NCBI GenBank assembly: GCA_037176885.1
Contig: JAWWNJ010000086.1
Coordinates: 248,001-312,000, forward strand
Length of the DNA: 64,000 nucleotides
Reading direction: 5' to 3'
Source of the DNA: Favolaschia claudopus
Lineage: Eukaryota; Basidiomycota; Agaricomycetes; Agaricales; Mycenaceae
Within the stretch, counting starts at the first letter, position 1. Each line of letters starts with the position of its first letter. A program made the position numbers and the translations under genes. The notes under the pieces are model-generated. The model did no database searches. It was given only the letters and a program-made list of their open reading frames with translations, and was not told the origin of the DNA. This document shows positions 41,000 to 50,953 of the stretch, piece by piece.

Positions 41000-41926
41000 C
41001 AGTGGCGGCGAGATCACTTTGCTTGCCTTTTATAGTAATTCGCATCAAACTCGGCCAAACCATGCAAAAACGACGTATTCTGAGAGGCCAAACTATGTGG
41101 GTGGCCTCTACAACTAAGAGTACAATGTTCTATGTAGAAAACTTGGCGACTTTCCGTCTGTTTTTGGCTCAATCCTTCTGTCATCATGTAAAAATTAAAC
41201 TTGAATTAAACTGTTTCACTTATGTGGTAAGTAGGCGTCAGCGAGCGGTCACATGACCAAAGTGTGGGACCTAGAAATGGTGTATTTGAGCAAATGGAAG
41301 ACATCCCTGGTCTCAAAATTCAAAAATACTTTCTTGGGATGGAGCAGTAGACCATTCTTCCAACCCATTTTTTTTTGAATGCAGAAATGAGTTTTTCAGC
41401 GATTGGAGCCATTTTGGTTTGGGACGATGGCGAAATTTGCCGCTTATGTAACACTCCCACGCACCATATAGGGTAAAATCCCATCAATTACCGGCAACCC
41501 GCCAGCACAACAGCGTACACGCTATACCGTGAACATTGGCTGCAGTGCGCAACATCTTGGGGCATCATACAACAATGGCTAGAGAAATCTCATCCTATCT
41601 CCAGTTATGGTTACATAATGACCATTTTTTTTTTCGACCTCAAAATCGTTGACATTGAGCAAAATCCAGCAGGTTTTGTTTTCGTGTCGAAATTTTTGCC
41701 GCGTTACGCGTGACGTGACACGTCATGTGACCGCTTGTTGTAAGTGACTGACGCCTACCTTACATATTAGCTGAAACTGTGTCGAAAAGTGCACAATAGA
41801 GACGGATTTGTGCCTCTGAGTATTTCGCCCCACCTGAACTATGCCTTCAATCTGTTCTGTTAGCGAAAAGGTGAGGTTTGATGGGGATTTTCTAAAAAGG
41901 CGAGCAAAGTGATCTCGCCGCCACTG
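41000..41926. mobile_element. Tc1/mariner-like TIR element (927 bp)
   Basis: Inverted ends CAGTGGCGGCGAGATCACTT (41000) and AAGTGATCTCGCCGCCACTG (ending 41926) continue inward with GCTTGCC/GGCGAGC, about 32 bp in all with few mismatches. They are flanked by TA (or TATA) on both sides. An inner inverted pair (41227-41258 and 41723-41763, words GTAGGCGTCAG and GCGGTCACATGAC) may be a second element or subterminal sites. No transposase frame is present. Confidence 0.8.
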
Positions 41927-41930
41927 TATA

Positions 41931-44290
41931 CCGGGCCAGTGCCAACACTGCTTTCAGGGCTGTAGTAAACATTTCTATCCTCCAAAGGCCACAGAAACAG
42001 AAGAAAAAGGTCCTTCAGTCGGTTTGAGACATCAGTGATGGCATCATTGATGGGACCTGATTGGTGGTGTTTAGGCCGAGCGCACCATAGTTGCGTCAAT
42101 ATCAACAATTTGCTGTGAGACGCACCGTTACGCACGAGCAAAAAGAACGAGACGACGTCTAAGATAGACGTCACCCCGATGCGGCACCCTTATATAAGCA
42201 TTACGTTTGCACAGCCACCCGCCAAATCTCGAAGGGTGAAAAAAAAAAAGTTGCGATTTTCGCTCTGTGGACGCTGGAGAAAATATTTCAAGCTTTTTAA
42301 AGTTCATTTCCTAACATGCTGCTACTGAGAACCCTTGCAATATTGGTAAGAATTGCTCAAAAGAGGAGTTTCTTTGCTATCAATGGCCTGAACTTGAGCC
42401 CGAGCCTCAGGGTGTTCTCCAATAATACCCCAGTACCCATGTACTTATCCGCTACCCCTTTGTTCAGTGTGCTCTCCTTGCCCCCATGCCTCCCACAGTA
42501 GTTTTTGGGTTGTATTCGTCGACTAAACGCTATTCGCCCAACAATGGAGCGCAACACGTGACTGCCACGTCGTCAGTTGGACTTAAACGAAAAATACAAA
42601 GTTCAAGTTGAACGTTGAACTTCCAAAGAAGCGATTTGGTAGGCGGAGACAAGTCTGAAGAGGCAAAAGTATGACCTCATTTCTCATTAAATATTCGAGC
42701 TTTGATCTGAAGTTGGCAACCGGAAGTTGAGCGGCATGGAGAGGATGAAGATTTCAATTGGCACTTTGTACTCGACGTCCAGCCATGGCCGAAGTCATTG
42801 GCGCGAACTTGAAGTTCAACTTCGTTTGCGTGTTTTGATGGGCCTGAGCCGGAATCATCAATCAGTGATCATCAATTGATGTGAAAGCGGATCGCCGGCT
42901 TGGGTTCCTTTGGACTTCCTCATCAAACTCGCCAAGCTCGCACTTCGAGCCACTGGGCACTAAGTAGTAACTGGATTTCCTACACCTTTAATGAATCTCT
43001 TTTGAAAGATCTTTTTGTCCCAGTGAGCTTAGCCTTTCCGAAGATCCTCATACTTAATTCATAACTCTTCAATGAGGTTTGCGGACTTGACTTGACTCCA
43101 TCTCAACTCTCACCATCCACCCAAAAGCACTTGGATTCTCAAACTGACCTGAGTCTGGTACTTGACTGAAGCAATAAAATTTAAGACTCAAAGGATCAGA
43201 ATTTTTAGTGAGTTCTTCATTCAACTCTCAGACTTGTGATAGGTGCCGATGCTGAGCTAGGTTGCTACCATTTGTTCAAATACAATACTTGGTCTACCCC
43301 GATTCTGTTCGCATTGAATCTATTAAGAAAGCTTTGTGAGCTCTCTTGTTGATCCTGTGAGGCAGTATCCGGCTGTGAACTCGAAATTTACATGCTCAAG
43401 TTGACAGACCGTCACATAATTGTCAGCCTTTTCTTCGACTCAGATTATATGCGTCTTTTCTAGTCAAAAAAATTCATTGATGATTCAACAAACCTGTCTC
43501 TTGACCTCAGGTGTCTTGGTGTACCGACTTTTTTGCTTTCTGCCTTTGCTCAATTTACATTGGAGCTGAGCAAATCACTCTCCGTACTAGGTTGATTTTG
43601 GTTGTTCTACCTTCCATTCTGGACGTTCATTCTTTGTTCAGACACAGTATAAGCCAGAAGAATCTCTTGTTTAGCATGCATGCCTTTCAGGCAAGCTGAT
43701 TTGTTCAAGTTCTTGCAAGGTTTATCGCCTCCGACGTTGAATTTGCTTCTGGCGTAGGGTGAGTTAAGATTCTTTTCTATGCTTGTATCAGATTGAAATC
43801 AACCGAGCTCAGCTCTGCGCAGGTACACCTCTGGGACTACTCTACAGAATATGATCTGCCTTTGACACACCCCAAGTTTAATTCGGGCGGTATTCAGTAG
43901 AGTGGTGATGCGCTCAACAACCGGTGAGTTCTTCACTTACAGAGTTTCTCTGCTGCTGGTTCCAGCTTAATAGTATGCATCCATGTTGGGCTTGTGCACA
44001 GTCATCTTCTTTCAATCAGTCGTTTTCCCCGCGATTCGGCTCTCTTGTAGTCTCTTGTAAACAGACAGAACAACACGAATGTCCTCGTACCTGCGGTGTG
44101 TTGTGGTCTGTCAACTCCCTTTGATCACCGGTTGGAGGGTCGGCTTATTACATAAACATCGGAGTTTGAAAAAGTTACGCGTCATGTCACACACTGTTAC
44201 ATTCAGCTTTCACGCGTCTTCCTCTTCCTACGCATACAGAACCCACATACCAGACGCGTTTTCTGCCTTTAAATTCACTCTACTTCCATT
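41931..44290. other. Stretch without recognisable genes; GAAGTTCAACTT-type words
   Basis: No domain-bearing frame. At 42598-42640 and 42806-42828 are palindromic GAAGTTCAACTTC-type words, matched by a cluster at 46500-46590. Bases 44048-44098 share about 50 bp (TCTCTTGTAAACAGAC...GTCCTCGTACCTGCGG) with 8577-8628 in the 3,982-bp unit, a dispersed repeat. Confidence 0.5.
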
Positions 44291-45028
44291 ATGGCCGACT
44301 TTTCTCCACCAGAACCGAAGGTTCGGAGCTGGAAACGAGTACCAAAGCTCTCAATCCCTGTTATTCCTGGTTTCTCTGCCACGACATCCACCCCAGCCGC
44401 CGGCAGTTCAGCTTCTGCTCCAGCTACTCCAATAACACCCGCTACACCTATCTCTGCGGCATCCAGTACTAGTACTCAGAGCCGCCTCAGAGCTGCCAGA
44501 CGCACAAAATGGGAGAAAGTCGATGACGTGTTCTCCAAATATGGCTTTGATTCTTTAGGCGAATTCTTGCAGGTTGTGTTCTATCACCACAAGCGTGGCG
44601 ATCCGGATCCTCGCACACCCAAGCATACCGCGGTGGTCACGAGCTTTCTGCAGGGCTCTTCAAAAGTCAAGATGGCTGATATTTTAGAACTCATCTATGG
44701 TCATCCGCAAAGCCGTCCGAAACAAAAACATACCGACCAGCTCGCCGCCTACTACTCCCCTACCACTCCACTCGATCAGATTCTATTCGCACGACCCTGC
44801 TTGAATGCCTGGGCTACCCGTACTGTGGGAGATGAAATCTACCGTCGTGTTGGAATCCTCGCACAAAAGACGGACGATCCGAGTGATCATACTCACATTC
44901 GGGCTTCAACAAATGGTAGAAAAGAAGGAACTAGGGTTGTCACCTGGGATGACACAAGATTCACGATGGAAGGACTTGCCGAAACTTATCGCCGTGAAGA
45001 TTCGCTCGCCCACTCGTTCACCAGATGA
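44291..45028 (+). CDS. DUF6589-like protein, N-terminal part
   Basis: ATG 44291 opens a 245-residue frame. After a Ser/Thr/Ala/Pro-rich leader (residues 20-70) comes a region typical of the large basidiomycete DUF6589-type family: W-E-K-V-D-D-V-F-S-K-Y-G-F, L-G-E-F-L-Q-V, D-P-R-T-P-K-H, F-L-Q-G-S, A-D-I-L-E-L-I-Y, and F-A-R-P-C-L-N-A-W-A. Full members are several times longer, so the rest has been lost or lies in shifted frames (45025-45258 may be a continuation). Function of the family is unknown; its high copy number suggests a link to mobile DNA. It is convergent with the RecQ-like fragment at 45290-45605. Confidence 0.55.
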   Translation: MADFSPPEPKVRSWKRVPKLSIPVIPGFSATTSTPAAGSSASAPATPITPATPISAASSTSTQSRLRAARRTKWEKVDDVFSKYGFDSLGEFLQVVFYHHKRGDPDPRTPKHTAVVTSFLQGSSKVKMADILELIYGHPQSRPKQKHTDQLAAYYSPTTPLDQILFARPCLNAWATRTVGDEIYRRVGILAQKTDDPSDHTHIRASTNGRKEGTRVVTWDDTRFTMEGLAETYRREDSLAHSFTR

Positions 45029-45289
45029 ACCTCGTCTATGCAACCGTAGACCACATTCGCTCGAAACGTATCAGATGCCACGATTTGGCGCCACGACTTG
45101 CTGAGAAGATGTTCCGGATCGACGCAAACGATGCTGTAGGTCTTGCATTCTTCTATTATCTGTACGAGATTGAGTTTGTTTTTGCGTGCGTCCGTAACGG
45201 TCTCATGGCAGTATGTGAAGGCAGGAACGGAGAGATCTTCGAGCTCGGAGACCTATGAACTTCAGTACAGAGCTGAGACGAATCACAAC

Positions 45290-45605
45290 CACGCACTATA
45301 TTCCCTGCCAGACCCTTGGTTGGCGTTATCACAATCCCTACTGGTCGAACTCGAGTCGGAAGCGCAGGATAGAGATGGGGATTTCGAGCCATTTCTCTCA
45401 TCACAATAATGGGTACGGCAAACATTGCTGATTTTCCACCGCCAGTTGACACACAGCACAGTACATCTTGTCCATCTAGAACGCGAAGCACAATGTCTTC
45501 TTGGTACGAATATAGACCGGTGCACCATTGCGGAATGAGCGTTTTGACGATCTTCTTCACGGTCTCGCGACCCTGGTAGTCTGTCCAGCGAAGCTTGGGA
45601 ACCAT
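45290..45605 (-). pseudogene. RecQ-like helicase, N-terminal fragment
   Basis: ATG at 45605 (minus) gives W-C-T-G-L-Y-S-Y-Q-E-D-I-V-L-R-V-L-D-G-Q-D-V (Q-motif region), Walker A S-T-G-G-G-K-S-A, and motif Ia V-I-T-P-T-K-G-L-A-G-N-I-V. After about 45290 the helicase similarity stops and the frame runs into the DUF6589-like flank. RecQ-family enzymes unwind DNA 3' to 5' using ATP. Motifs II-VI are absent, so it cannot be a working helicase. Confidence 0.78.
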
Positions 45606-46921
45606 AGATATGGGTTTGGACCAGCCAGAACGGTTAGAACGAGGAGAACGACGTAAAACGAAGGACGCGCTGTGGTGGCAGCTGCCAAAAGCGGGTGGGA
45701 AAGTATTTCCGTTTTCAAATGTTTACATAATAACCCGACCCTCCTGACAGCTGTCGCGCGGTAAACTACAGACTAGCTCTCTTGAGACTTCTGCTTTTTC
45801 GGGTCTTTGCGTTCACATGTTTCCATGTTTATGAATGGGCTGTGCCCATCCCTATTCTAATTAACTGCTTGGTGTTGTATTGCCCTCTTTGCTCTACCTT
45901 GTTTCCGTGATCAAATTCATTCATCCTATTTGTTGTGTTGTCTCAGCATAGGCATGGCATGTACTGAATCTGTGTCGATAGTAGCCTATTGCCTTACATT
46001 TCAAATTATTAACCTTTGATGTTGCGACTTTTCTCAATTCATTAAATAATTCCGCTGAGTACTGGTACACTTGAGACTTGATTGGAGTATAAGTAAAGAC
46101 GAGTCTTAGATGACTCGGAGTCGAGTCGGGAACTTTAGGAAAACCCAACAATTCAAGTCAAAACAGCGGAATTGGTCATGGATTTAATTGGTGAGAAGTT
46201 TACGGAGATGAATCAAATAATAGGGCAAGCAGACTGGAAGGACATTGCCAACATCCTGTAGAGACAGAATGCAGACACATGCTTAACAAAGGAGTTTTTA
46301 ACAGGATTGTAAGAAGCAATCAGCGTACCAGTAGGCGGATCAACAAGGCATTCAGCACCGGTCTGATGGGGGTGATGACTGATTGATCCAATACAGCTTG
46401 AACTCCGTGCGAGGATGATTGAAACCTTTGACTACATCAGACCTCACTGCAGTCTAAGTGAAAGTCCAGGGAAACCTCCTATGATTGATGCTAAACTTCA
46501 CCCAAGCTGAACTTCAACTACAAGTTCAACTTCAGGTTCAGTTGCCATATTTGGAAATTTTCCGATCGGAAGTTGAACTTCGGTTAAAACTTCGCACCGA
46601 GCGGTAAACTAGCCTCAAAACTGCGGCCTCGAGTTCCTTTTGGGCTGAAACTAGAATATTTAATGAAAAATGAATTTATACAAAAGGCCTCAGTACCGGA
46701 AGACAATATATCAACATTGAAATTTATAAACGTTATATGAAAACAAACATCACGGTTCAACTTCATAAGCCGATTTACTTGCTTTTTTTTTTGCATACTT
46801 GTGCGCCATACCGAACCAACGAGGTATTTACCTGAGCTATTTGTATAGCGTAGTTGGTCGTAATCATCGTATCATCACAAAAAGTAACCAAGATTTTGCA
46901 GTACTGTATGTATTGTAGCAT
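45606..46921. other. Stretch without recognisable genes
   Basis: No domain-bearing frame. 46500-46590 is a cluster of GAACTTCAACT and AAGTTCAACTT words; 46636-46665 is an imperfect inverted match to 42679-42710. Confidence 0.45.
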
Positions 46922-47194
46922 CTAATACGGAAACTGTGGAGATAAGTCCATCAAGACCAAGGTTTTCCCCATCCCGGTTGCTATCACGCAGAAAACGTTT
47001 TTTTTATTGTCGATTTCGAGGGCCAGGTCCAGCTGGAATGGCCGTAGTCGCGTGAGTTTGCACCTTGCAGATAGAACGCGCTTCATCCATTGAGCGGGAG
47101 TTTCCGGCTGTGAGACTACTTGAATGGGTGGCGAAGAGTCCATGTTTTGAAATATGCATAGATTAAGGTAGTAGAGAAAGGACAGTGAGGACAA
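46922..47194 (-). pseudogene. RecQ-like helicase, Walker A fragment
   Basis: The minus-strand frame reads L-R-P-F-Q-L-D-L-A-L-E-I and C-V-I-A-T-G-M-G-K-T-L-V, the Q-motif and Walker A of a RecQ-like helicase of the same broad family as the fragment at 24147-24706. The ATG at about 47143 (M-D-S-S-P-P-I-Q) could be the start. The frame stops soon after Walker A. No further motifs follow. Confidence 0.65.
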
Positions 47195-49158
47195 CTGAGC
47201 TCCAGAGCGAGCTCGCGGAGAGGGCGGACGACGTTCGGACGTAGTTCCTTTTTGAGTGGGTTATTCCCAAAACGGGAGGCCGTCATCACGCCGGGCTGTT
47301 CATCAGTGATGGATGTCGCTCCTCAGCGGCAGGGTGTAACAAATCCATGCCTATTTGAGAGCAGGTAGTTAGTCGGTGGGGGCGGGGATTGTGATGGTAA
47401 GGGAGAGAAAGTGGGATCAGTATTTGGCTTCGTATTGCACGTTGCTTACCTGATTTGATGCGCACAGACCTCTTGCGACTGCCAAACGCGGCACTCTTCC
47501 AAACGCGGCAAGCTTGAAATGACTCCGAGCCAGGCATCTGAATGAAGTTCAAATAGTGGTTGGCCTGAGAATTGAGAACGGGATTTGATCATTTTCCGAA
47601 TGCATTAAACATTGTTTTATTTAATGGAAGTTCCATGGCCTTCCAATTATAGTTGCAGGTGTTCAAGGCAGAACACCGCGGGCACAGTGCAATTATGCAA
47701 CCCACGAGTCTTGAGAGCGGAACTGCAGAATTGATGGGAACTGACTATCAGCTTACCTCACTGCAAGTTCAAGCTCCGCTCAGTATCGGTCGGTCTCCTG
47801 AGCATTATGCTGTTGATGGGGGTTCCGATCCAGATATCTGTTGGACAGGTACGCGGGAATTCCCGATCGCACACAGACCTCCCCTCAATTAGGTGGCTCT
47901 AATCAGCCACTTTTAATGAGCTGAATCAAAGACTTTCAACTTGTGCCGCACTTCCTTCCCAGACGCTTCTAAGATTTTGCGTACCCTCCCATGTTCGCAT
48001 ATTCTCTGTCGATTGGCTTCTTCAGAATGATTTATTCCGCTTCTGAACTTGTACAATGAAAGAATTGATATCGCCATGCCCAACCTAATAATGATGACGA
48101 GGCGTCGCCATCCTCGGCCGAATCGTCGAAACCCGAGGGATCCGACGCAGGTCCGGCCTTCCCGCGGCGGACCAGGCATCCGGACCCTCCTCCTGGGGCG
48201 TTGTTTATACGCCAAACAACCGAATTAGGATGGATCCGTTTTCGGAACCGGTCCGAAAAAAAATGCCGTTACAGCTATTTTGAAAACGATAGACAATTTC
48301 GATTTTAGAGCTCAGTTCGCGCCGTAGAGCTCCAACGCAGCCAGATTCTGATCAATCACAACTCCGGAGGTGCGAGCGCTGAAATTTGAAATTTGGCCGG
48401 CCCGAATTCAGCTCGAAAGTTCAAAGTGTCTATCGTTTTCAGAATAGCTGCTGTAATCTCATCCTTTTTAGGAACGACTGTAATACTCAAATGTTCATTT
48501 GACATAATCCTGGCCCGCTGTATGCCTAGGAAGGTCTTCAATAAAATGAAAGGGAGTTTTTGTGACACTTTTGTGACCCTGCTAAACGCCCGCCAAAATC
48601 CATGGACACTACTAACTTAGAGACATATATCTCCTCAAAACTCAGTGCCGGGCGGAAACCCCTCCCTCAACCCGAAGTTATCGCCTGCCATCAAAAACAG
48701 TGGTCACTACCGGGGTAAAGATACTTAGTACTGTATCCCATCAACAGGATTCAGCTCAAAAATGGCTCCATTGACCAGGTGTTGTTCGATTGTTCAAAAT
48801 TCTGTGGGGTTTGTGCCAGCCGCTGGCAAATTTTGATAACATCCAGTACTAGTTTGTGTGTTGAATACTGAAGGCTTCAGACAAGCAAATGCGAGGATAT
48901 ACTAAACTAGTACCGCACGTACATTCCGACCAGTTTGGGACCAGTCACATACGAAGCAAACCAGGCACATTGCTCTGATGTGCCGGGTTTGAGCTCAAAC
49001 AAAGCGCTTTTCCTGATTCGGCTGAACCTCCGTCGGCAAACACTTCTGCCGGCATCAGTTACGCAACTACTCCCCCGCTCTTCCTTTTCCTGCGCGGTTG
49101 GGCAGTTCTGATGGAAACCCTTATTTGGTAAGTAATTTGATTTCGACGCAACTGTACA
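47195..49158. other. Stretch without recognisable genes
   Basis: Short frames only. Contains a fold-back of about 22 bp: AGCTATTTTGAAAACGATAG (48271) against CTATCGTTTTCAGAATAGCT (48430), with a loop of about 135 bp. Confidence 0.45.
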
Positions 49159-49940
49159 TACTTAGTGCTGCCGCGAGGCGAGGTCGAGGTACCTTGAGGT
49201 GATGGCCCATCAACCTTGAACCCACCTTGAGATGACGTCACCTCAGCAGTCCACCTCGAAATTCACTCTCTTCACTTCATTTTCATTCCCTGAGCTGCGA
49301 AAAAAGTTCAGCTAGCCTCCAGTGACCCGCTCATGAGCAAGTATCACGTTTCTCTGGTGCTAACAACTGTTTTTGAGTATTATTTCCGAAAACAGTCTCA
49401 AGGCGCCATCACCTCGACTACCATAAATGGCAACAGTTTAAGGCCAAGGTTAGTGTTGCCGGAAGCTAGCTCTGAGCTGAGTTCAACTCCAACTCGACCC
49501 CTTCCCAAAAGCGGCACCTCGAGGTGATGCCAGCTCGCCTCGACTCCACCCTCGTCACCCAAAGCGGACGACGTCAAGACGACGTGACATTTCTGGCGGT
49601 GTAACTGAGTGACATCACACTCCCTCCCCAGTTTCTGTATTGGCCGTTTCTTGGCCGTTTTTCGACGTAAAAAAAGCAGTTTGAGCTTGAAGAAAGCTCA
49701 GGAAACCCTTCCACATAAAAATTTGGTCCATTCTCCCCTGAAATTTTGCCCTTCGGGTGGAAAGATGAACCCTGGGACAGTAGATTCCCATATCTGGTAT
49801 CAGCTCTGAGCCAGCTCCGCTCAACTCGAGCTGACAGCGAGCTGATGGGCAATCAACTCGAGTTCAGCTCCAACTCAGCTCCCGGCAGCACTAGCCAAGG
49901 TCACCTCACCTCCGAGGGCCTCCACCTCGCGGCAGCACTA
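49159..49940. mobile_element. hAT-like MITE, family TAGTGCTGCCG, copy 2 (carries a nested element)
   Basis: The sequence matches 17050-17376 closely (49163-49450 and 49902-49940) and is interrupted by a second element at 49451-49893. It is flanked by a perfect 8-bp duplication ACTGTACA (49151-49158 and 49941-49948). The left end has four extra bases (TACT) before TAGTGCTG. Confidence 0.9.
49451..49893. mobile_element. Nested hAT-like MITE (443 bp)
   Basis: The ends TAGTGTTGCCGG and CCGGCAGCACTA resemble the terminus of the host element. A perfect 8-bp duplication GCCAAGGT flanks it (49443-49450 and 49894-49901). The subterminal zones are rich in AGCTCNGAGCTGAGTT-like words in both orientations. 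No transposase frame. Confidence 0.92.
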
Positions 49941-50035
49941 ACTGTACAGAGGTAGGGTGCTGGCAAGGATGTAATGCACAAGAATTCCTGTGATGGATAT
50001 CACGTAATCTTCTCATAATCTCGAAATGCTGTAAC

Positions 50036-50495
50036 GGGTCATTAGTGTAATGGTAACACGCCGGAAATAGAGCTTATTAGCAACCGGTGAAAAACGAAAT
50101 TTCACGCACAAGAACGTCATTCAAAAACCACAAGTGGAGCAGCACTTTTTCACCGTTCCAAGAAAGGAAACAACGTGCCGATTCGTGCCGCATCGCTTGA
50201 GTTGCCTTTCTGAGCGACTTCCACGCTCACTGCTCTACTCACCGTCCTGCGAGCCTCTTGGAACGACGAGCAACAAGCTCTACCTTTCGCGGAAGCATCC
50301 TATGTACTTTGTCATGATCGCCACTGGAGCGGGGAACGGCCGTGCGCCTGACCGCATCTCTCGATGACGTTTTCGAGGTTTTGCATGTTTGGAGCCTCCG
50401 TTTTTCACTGATCTCGCTTAGTTTTTCATCGTATATTTTGAAAAGCACCGGCTGCTAATAAGCTCTAATGCTGAGTTCAAATCCAGCCTGATCCA
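50036..50495 (+). pseudogene. tRNA-like gene split by a TIR element
   Basis: The left half (50036-50068) reads as acceptor strand GGGTCAT, a D-arm with perfect 4-bp stem GTGT/ACAC, an exact A box TAGTGTAATGG (50043-50053), and anticodon stem CCGGA. The right half (50467-50495) has T-loop and B box GTTCAAATC (50475-50483), a T-stem GCTG(A)G/CCAGC with one extra A, acceptor CTGATCC and discriminator A. The acceptor strands pair at six of seven positions counting one G-U. The anticodon loop and variable region are missing, and a 398-bp element lies between. It could also be a tRNA-derived SINE head; anticodon identity is not recoverable. Confidence 0.5.
50069..50466. mobile_element. TIR element AGAGCTTATTAGCA (398 bp)
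   Basis: The ends AGAGCTTATTAGCAACCGGTG (50069) and CACCGGCTGCTAATAAGCTCT (ending 50466) are inverted repeats with one mismatch, flanked by AAT on both sides. The same terminal word AGAGCTTATTAGCAGC appears singly at about 7402 and 11384. No transposase frame. A 3-bp TSD would fit PIF/Harbinger- or CACTA-type elements, but the assignment is open. Confidence 0.75.
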
Positions 50496-50953
50496 AAGGT
50501 TTATGGTTCAACCCTGCCTTTGCGCACATCTTTTACGCTTTGTCCATCTTTATTGAGAATCACATGAAAGGTTGCCAGTAACACCCTGGTGACTAAGTCA
50601 AGCGCACCATAGTTGATTGTTGGAAGGGCCATGCTGACGCAACGGGAGCACAACGCCACGGGAGGAGGCGGCTGAACGAGGTGGCAGTGGAAGTACGAAA
50701 GAAAGAGGTCGCCGATATGGAAGGTGTGTCGGTCGTCGCTGCACGTAGCTTACGGCATTGCCAAGCCCGACACATACTAAAATTCGAATGTTTCTGGCTT
50801 GTCGCAATGTTTCTCCTTTTCATCAATTTTTCTCACTCTCTATGTATGTGTACTTATCTGTGTATCTTCCGCACTTCGTACTGTATATCTCGCGTCAAAT
50901 TAGCCGATGTCAAACACGTGAAGCGATGGGTCACCAACCTTTACGTTTCCAAC

